A DNA stretch of 64,000 bases from Ignavibacterium sp037440165 (GTDB lineage Bacteria > Bacteroidota > Ignavibacteria > Ignavibacteriales > Ignavibacteriaceae). Of this stretch, positions 60,257 to 64,000 are shown piece after piece. Made by a program: the position numbers and the translations under genes. Each line of letters begins with the position of its first letter. Within the stretch, counting starts at the first letter, position 1. The notes under the pieces were generated by a model. That model ran no database searches. It worked only from the letters and a program-made list of their open reading frames with translations, and was not told where the DNA came from. The DNA lies in contig NZ_JBBIUQ010000009.1 of the NCBI RefSeq assembly GCF_037440165.1, positions 1-64,000 of the forward strand, given 5' to 3'.

Positions 60257-61693
60257 TTAGAAAAGTAAATGCTCGAATACTTCCGGAGGTAAAATAGGAT
60301 AACCATTCTGATAACTAATCTTTCCAGCAAATATTAAACTGCCTGGTATTGATGAAACATCTACTAAAGGAAACTGAGCATTGTATTTTGAGTTGATTAC
60401 TTTAAGGAATTCATTTGCAATGATCGCTTGTCCCTGATTAGTTGGATGAACTCCATCAAGACTGAACAATCCTCCGGTAACAAATGTAGTTCTAAAAGTT
60501 ATTCCGTTATAAACTGTTCCACCAGTAAAATCATTAGCTCTGATTTGATTGAATACCGAGTTTATATCAACTACAGCAAAATTAAAATTAGCAGCAGTTG
60601 CTGCAATTATATTGTTATAATCTGCTACTGCTTGATTTGCAATCTGAATTTCATCTGAATCAAGAATTAATGCATTTGGCCACGGATTTTGTGGATGAAA
60701 ACCAAATGGCTTAGTTGTATCAACACCTGAAGGTATTGTTAATCCATTATCGCGATAAAACTTTCCTGTCGTTTGACCAAGTAAAGGAGCATAAGAACTT
60801 CCTCTAAGAGTTACAAGATTTCCACCAGTCAATAAACTGGCTGAATCTGCTACACCGATTGTTCCGCCAGTTTTTTGATAAACTAATCCGACCACACCCT
60901 GAGAGGCCAATAGATACCACGGAGTTGAAAGAGCAATTTGTGGTCCAACAGTTGTGAAAAATGGTATTGCTGACACATTAGTAATATTTGCAACAACTGC
61001 TTCTTTGCCTGCCTGAGCTATACCATTACAAATTCCTCCAAACAACTGCTGAAATTGAATTGTATTCGTTGGAGCTGAAGGGGCGGTTCCACCACTGGTT
61101 GCATAGCCCAATACATCATTATTTCCAATCCATAAAGTTATAAAGGTTGGATTTTGTGCCAATGCTTGATCTAACTGCGTTCCTAAATTCAATGCACTAT
61201 TTCTTAGTACTAAATCAAAATATGGATTTGGTGTTCCTGCAAAAACAGCTGATGCACAATTATCTTTGTTTGTTGCAAAAAGAACATCATAAGCTAAAGC
61301 TCCCGGTATACCTAAATTCTGATAAGGAGCCGGTAAAGTAAGATTTATAGGCGAACCGGCATTTGGATTGGTATAAAGAGTAAACGGTGATAAAGATTTA
61401 ATTTCCAATCTGCCGCCTAAACCGGGATCACTAACTTTTAATCCAGCTATTTCTACCCCGGTTTGTTGAGCAATCAAATAAGGGAAAGAATAAATCTGTG
61501 CGGAATAAAACAATGTACCTGACTGATATCCTGCAGTTAAACTATTTCCAATTGCAACATATTTTGTTAAGTCTGCATTCCCACTTTTTCCATTTAACGG
61601 AACTGGTGCAGTTAAATCAGACCTATCCTCACAGGCATTAAAAAAGAGGACGGCAGCTATTAAAATTAAAATGCTTAAAAATATTTTCTTCAT
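60257..61693 (-). CDS. SGNH/GDSL-family lipoprotein hydrolase
   Basis: This 478-residue protein has a lipobox (FFNAC, Cys21) and an SGNH hydrolase domain. The catalytic Ser is in AIGNSLTAGYQ (block I, near residue 51), the block III Asn in WIGNNDVLG, and the Asp-His pair in LDGVHPTNQG near the C-terminus. Inserts between the blocks make it longer than typical GDSL enzymes. It is an envelope esterase or lipase. It follows the FadL-type barrel by 18 bases, so the two may handle fatty acids or lipids together. Confidence 0.9.
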   Translation of the reverse strand: MKKIFLSILILIAAVLFFNACEDRSDLTAPVPLNGKSGNADLTKYVAIGNSLTAGYQSGTLFYSAQIYSFPYLIAQQTGVEIAGLKVSDPGLGGRLEIKSLSPFTLYTNPNAGSPINLTLPAPYQNLGIPGALAYDVLFATNKDNCASAVFAGTPNPYFDLVLRNSALNLGTQLDQALAQNPTFITLWIGNNDVLGYATSGGTAPSAPTNTIQFQQLFGGICNGIAQAGKEAVVANITNVSAIPFFTTVGPQIALSTPWYLLASQGVVGLVYQKTGGTIGVADSASLLTGGNLVTLRGSSYAPLLGQTTGKFYRDNGLTIPSGVDTTKPFGFHPQNPWPNALILDSDEIQIANQAVADYNNIIAATAANFNFAVVDINSVFNQIRANDFTGGTVYNGITFRTTFVTGGLFSLDGVHPTNQGQAIIANEFLKVINSKYNAQFPLVDVSSIPGSLIFAGKISYQNGYPILPPEVFEHLLF

Positions 61694-61711
61694 TTTTTCA
61701 TCCTCTCTTTC

Positions 61712-62953
61712 TTATAAACTATATAATAAACCAATTGAAAATACAGTAGCGTTTATGTTATAAACGCCATTAAACGGTGTGTTACCGTGTATCAGTTGTT
61801 TTGAGTTGTCAACTTTTAGTTCATTTCCTCTTATGTAAAGGAAAGAACCTCTAAGAGATAAATTATTAAGGAATTTATATTCAGCACCTATTGTCATTCC
61901 AATTCTATCTGTTTCAGGTAATGATGGCGCTACCATATTATCTTCAACAGGTTTCTTATCATAATAGACACCTCCGCGAATTGAAAAATCATCGAACAGT
62001 TTATAGTCTGTACCTAATCTGATTATAAAACTATTATCATATAACCTTGGACTTGCAAGATCGGTGTATACAGGATCAACAAAATCAACTTTCAAAGAAT
62101 CGTAACTTGACCATCCAACATACTGGAAATCAGTACTTATTAACCATTTATCTGTTACCTGATAAGCAGCACCAACTGCTAAATTGAAGGGGGTTTTTAA
62201 TTTGGCAATTATATCACCAATAGGTAATCTTTTAGCATCTATAAGTTGTTGAGCACCTTCAGAATTAGCAGTACCGCTAAAATCATAATCGATATTACTT
62301 TGGAAAGCAGCTCCAAGTGTTAATTGTTCAGTGGGTTTATACATTACACCAAAACTATAACCGAAGGCTGATTTGTCATTACCATCCAATGTAATTTTGG
62401 CATCACCTGAGAAAGGAGTCTGCGGTGTTTTTTGAATTATTTTAACATTAGCAAAACTGAAAACGAATCCTGCGCCAATAGATAAGTCCTTTGTGATTTT
62501 ATAAGATACAGTTGGTGTAAGTGTAAAAATCTGCAGCTCAGTTTCTACTGCAAGGTATCTTCCAACCCAATCTTCATCCCACTTTGTTCCTAATCCAAAT
62601 GGAACTGTAAAACCTACTCCGACTGCCCAATCGTCATTAATAGAATGTGATGCAAAAAAGTTGGATGGATAGAAAGTTCGTTTAACAACCTTGTATTCAT
62701 CAACATTTGGAGTAATACCCCTAAAGCTTGATGAGGGAGTAACCAGATGGGAACTGATCATAAAATGTGTGCCTTTGATGAAAGACAATCCACCGGGATT
62801 CCAATAAACTGCGCTTGGATCATTTGCAACAGCTGTGAATGCCCCACTCATTCCGGAAGCTTTCGCTCCGTGTTGGTTTAGCTGAAATCCACCTGCGAAC
62901 ACAGATGAACTCAAAGCGAAAGTAACAAACAGGTAAGTAAAGATTTTTTTCAA
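61712..62953 (-). CDS. OmpP1/FadL-type outer-membrane transporter
   Basis: I choose the TTG start at 62953 because a strong Shine-Dalgarno AGGAGGA (minus strand, 62960-62966) lies at the right distance and the product then begins with a proper signal (MKKIFTYLFVTFALSSSVFA). The ATG at 62995 would add 14 residues before it and read through that Shine-Dalgarno. The mature 413-residue precursor starts GGFQLNQHGAKASGMSGAFTA and NDPSAVYWNPGGLSF, the FadL hallmark (NPA/NPG motif), and ends in a barrel strand (FSIGLLYSL). It imports hydrophobic compounds. Confidence 0.92.
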   Translation of the reverse strand: MKKIFTYLFVTFALSSSVFAGGFQLNQHGAKASGMSGAFTAVANDPSAVYWNPGGLSFIKGTHFMISSHLVTPSSSFRGITPNVDEYKVVKRTFYPSNFFASHSINDDWAVGVGFTVPFGLGTKWDEDWVGRYLAVETELQIFTLTPTVSYKITKDLSIGAGFVFSFANVKIIQKTPQTPFSGDAKITLDGNDKSAFGYSFGVMYKPTEQLTLGAAFQSNIDYDFSGTANSEGAQQLIDAKRLPIGDIIAKLKTPFNLAVGAAYQVTDKWLISTDFQYVGWSSYDSLKVDFVDPVYTDLASPRLYDNSFIIRLGTDYKLFDDFSIRGGVYYDKKPVEDNMVAPSLPETDRIGMTIGAEYKFLNNLSLRGSFLYIRGNELKVDNSKQLIHGNTPFNGVYNINATVFSIGLLYSL

Positions 62954-63023
62954 GGTTTCTCCTCCTGAATAATTTGATGATGAATTAACGAGCAAAAATT
63001 GTTAAAATTTTATAAATAACAAA

Positions 63024-63539
63024 TTATAGAATTTCAAAAAGTTTAGTGTTCTTTTCAATACCAGAACCTTCTTTAATTGAATTAAAAAAAATCTTTCCAG
63101 AGATTGGTGCCCGAATTTCATTTTCCATTTTCATTGCTTCTAAAATCATTACTGTTTCTCCCCTCTCAACATTGTCCCCATTCTGTTTTTTTATTTTTAG
63201 TATCAATCCCGGCATTGGTGCTTTGACAATTATTCCAACTGAAGCAGTTTTCTCTATGTCCTTTATGAGTTCTTCTGCTTTATCTGCAATTAAAGAATGG
63301 GATTTTACCCGAAAGGAATTTCCATTAATATTTATTTCAAATGATGAATTTTTATTTTCAATTACAGAGCAGAGTAAAGATTTTTTATTAATTGAAATTA
63401 CATAATTGGTTGTGGAGATTTTTTTTAATGAATACTCGAATTTACTACCATTAACAAACACGGAGTTAGATTCAGAAAATTTTATTGTGTATTTCGAATT
63501 CCCGACTCTTGAAACATATTCATTCATATAATTGCTCAC
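63024..63539 (-). CDS. Biotin carboxyl carrier protein of an acyl-CoA carboxylase
   Basis: This 171-residue protein ends in a biotinyl domain (about 95-171, APMPGLILKIKKQNG...EAMKMENEIRAPISG) with the biotinylated Lys in AMKME. The N-terminal 90 residues are beta-rich and match the linker part of separate carrier subunits. It overlaps the biotin carboxylase gene by 20 bases. The carboxyltransferase is not visible, so the substrate (acetyl-, propionyl- or methylcrotonyl-CoA) is open. Confidence 0.9.
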   Translation of the reverse strand: MSNYMNEYVSRVGNSKYTIKFSESNSVFVNGSKFEYSLKKISTTNYVISINKKSLLCSVIENKNSSFEININGNSFRVKSHSLIADKAEELIKDIEKTASVGIIVKAPMPGLILKIKKQNGDNVERGETVMILEAMKMENEIRAPISGKIFFNSIKEGSGIEKNTKLFEIL

Positions 63540-64000
63540 GCCATTTGTTGGATGAGTAACTCTCTGTTTGAGTTTTTAATTTAAAGGAACTTTTGAGATG
63601 TGCTGCAAGTAACGCAGCTGCTAATTCATCATCGGTAAAAATATTCTTATCAGAATTATTTTCGTATTCCTTAAGCAGTTTCTGTTCGATCAAATTGATG
63701 TTATGATTTCCTTCCGTAAATTCATTTGATTTGAGAATGAAGTTCAGGAATGAAATGTTTGTATTTACGCCACCGATGAAATATTCATCCAAAGCTCTGA
63801 TTGAGCGATTGATTGCCTCTTCTCTTGTTTTTCCCCAGCAAATTAATTTTGAAATCATCGGATCATAATGAATACTGATTTCGCTTTCATTCATTACACC
63901 AGAATCAACTCTGACATTTGGACCGCTTGGTTCACGATAAAATTTCAATTTGCCTGTGCTGGGTAAAAATCCCTGTGTGGAATCCTCAGCATAAATTCTG
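63520..64000 (-). CDS. Biotin carboxylase subunit, C-terminal part (5' end outside window)
   Basis: The frame is open to the window edge. Near the edge it reads RIYAEDSTQGFLPSTGKL, the conserved biotin carboxylase block (RIYAEDP in most members), followed by VRVDSGVMNESEISIHYDPMISKLICWG. After these come about 110 residues of the C-terminal region with a polar tail. It is therefore the last third of an acyl-CoA carboxylase biotin carboxylase. The TTG at 63948 lies inside the domain and is not the start. The carrier gene follows with a 20-base overlap. Confidence 0.88.
   Translation of the reverse strand, partial: RIYAEDSTQGFLPSTGKLKFYREPSGPNVRVDSGVMNESEISIHYDPMISKLICWGKTREEAINRSIRALDEYFIGGVNTNISFLNFILKSNEFTEGNHNINLIEQKLLKEYENNSDKNIFTDDELAAALLAAHLKSSFKLKTQTESYSSNKWREQLYE

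Overview
The window is AT-rich, densely coded bacterial chromosome, about one third GC by eye, with short intergenic gaps and many genes overlapping by a few bases. Several traits point to the Ignavibacteria / Bacteroidota-Chlorobi group. These are a type IX secretion (T9SS) C-terminal sorting domain on a giant subtilase, two OmpA proteins carrying thrombospondin type-3 repeats, the parA-parB-DUF5683 and folP-cdaA gene orders, DUF2795 and DUF3108 proteins, and candidate promoters with the Bacteroidota -7 box TAnnTTTG. Shine-Dalgarno sequences are present at many genes but absent at others. The group assignment is inference; no rRNA gene lies in the window.

Region 1 (1-6910) is the most accessory part. 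A minus-strand mercury-type operon (merR, a merT-merP fusion, a thioredoxin-like gene) has a well-preserved MerR promoter with a 19-bp spacer and a palindromic repeat between merR and merTP; no merA or merB is visible. Next comes a minus-strand set (Crp/Fnr regulator, small CxxC thioredoxin-like protein, AhpD-like peroxidase), divergent from four envelope genes: two paralogous 313-residue outer-membrane barrels with a Cys-Cys pair just after the signal peptide, a DUF3179 lipoprotein and a small Ig/PKD-like lipoprotein that also has a Cys-Cys pair. An 18-bp perfect palindrome with Crp/Fnr geometry lies in the divergent gap. I cannot name the function of this envelope locus.

Region 2 (6979-12051, minus strand) holds two paralogous OmpA/TSP3 proteins and an RqcH-like NFACT protein. 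Region 3 (12158-23320, plus strand) is mostly housekeeping: PASTA protein, rpe, folP, cdaA (c-di-AMP synthase), glycosyltransferase, CHAD protein, UPF0173 hydrolase, parAB, DUF5683, a zinc-ribbon membrane protein, nadB, two unknowns and aroQ. Region 4 (23405-32946) has a MerR-type regulator, tRNA-Pro(GGG), a secreted MetX-fold hydrolase, a CoA-binding pseudogene with an in-frame stop, purF, the T9SS subtilase, pgsA, ftsY and a small membrane protein.

Region 5 (32986-56942, minus strand) is a long head-to-tail run of core genes: ClC transporter, beta-oxidation pair, holB, DUF2795, M23 peptidase, hprK, hpf, xerC, ybeY, gamma-carbonic anhydrase-like, DUF3108, ctpA, lysS, dacB, an rluB-type gene, scpB, scpA, trpS, HNH, acpS, ggt, MCE/MlaD, a CorC-like protein and ssb. 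Region 6 (57031-59769, plus strand) is a self-contained cassette of three pilin-like proteins with non-canonical leaders and its own terminator; it is my best candidate for something undescribed. Region 7 (59768-64000, minus strand) has a SPOR lipoprotein, a GDSL lipoprotein, a FadL-type barrel, a biotin carrier protein and the 3' part of a biotin carboxylase gene cut by the window edge. The longest stretches without a gene are under 300 bases.
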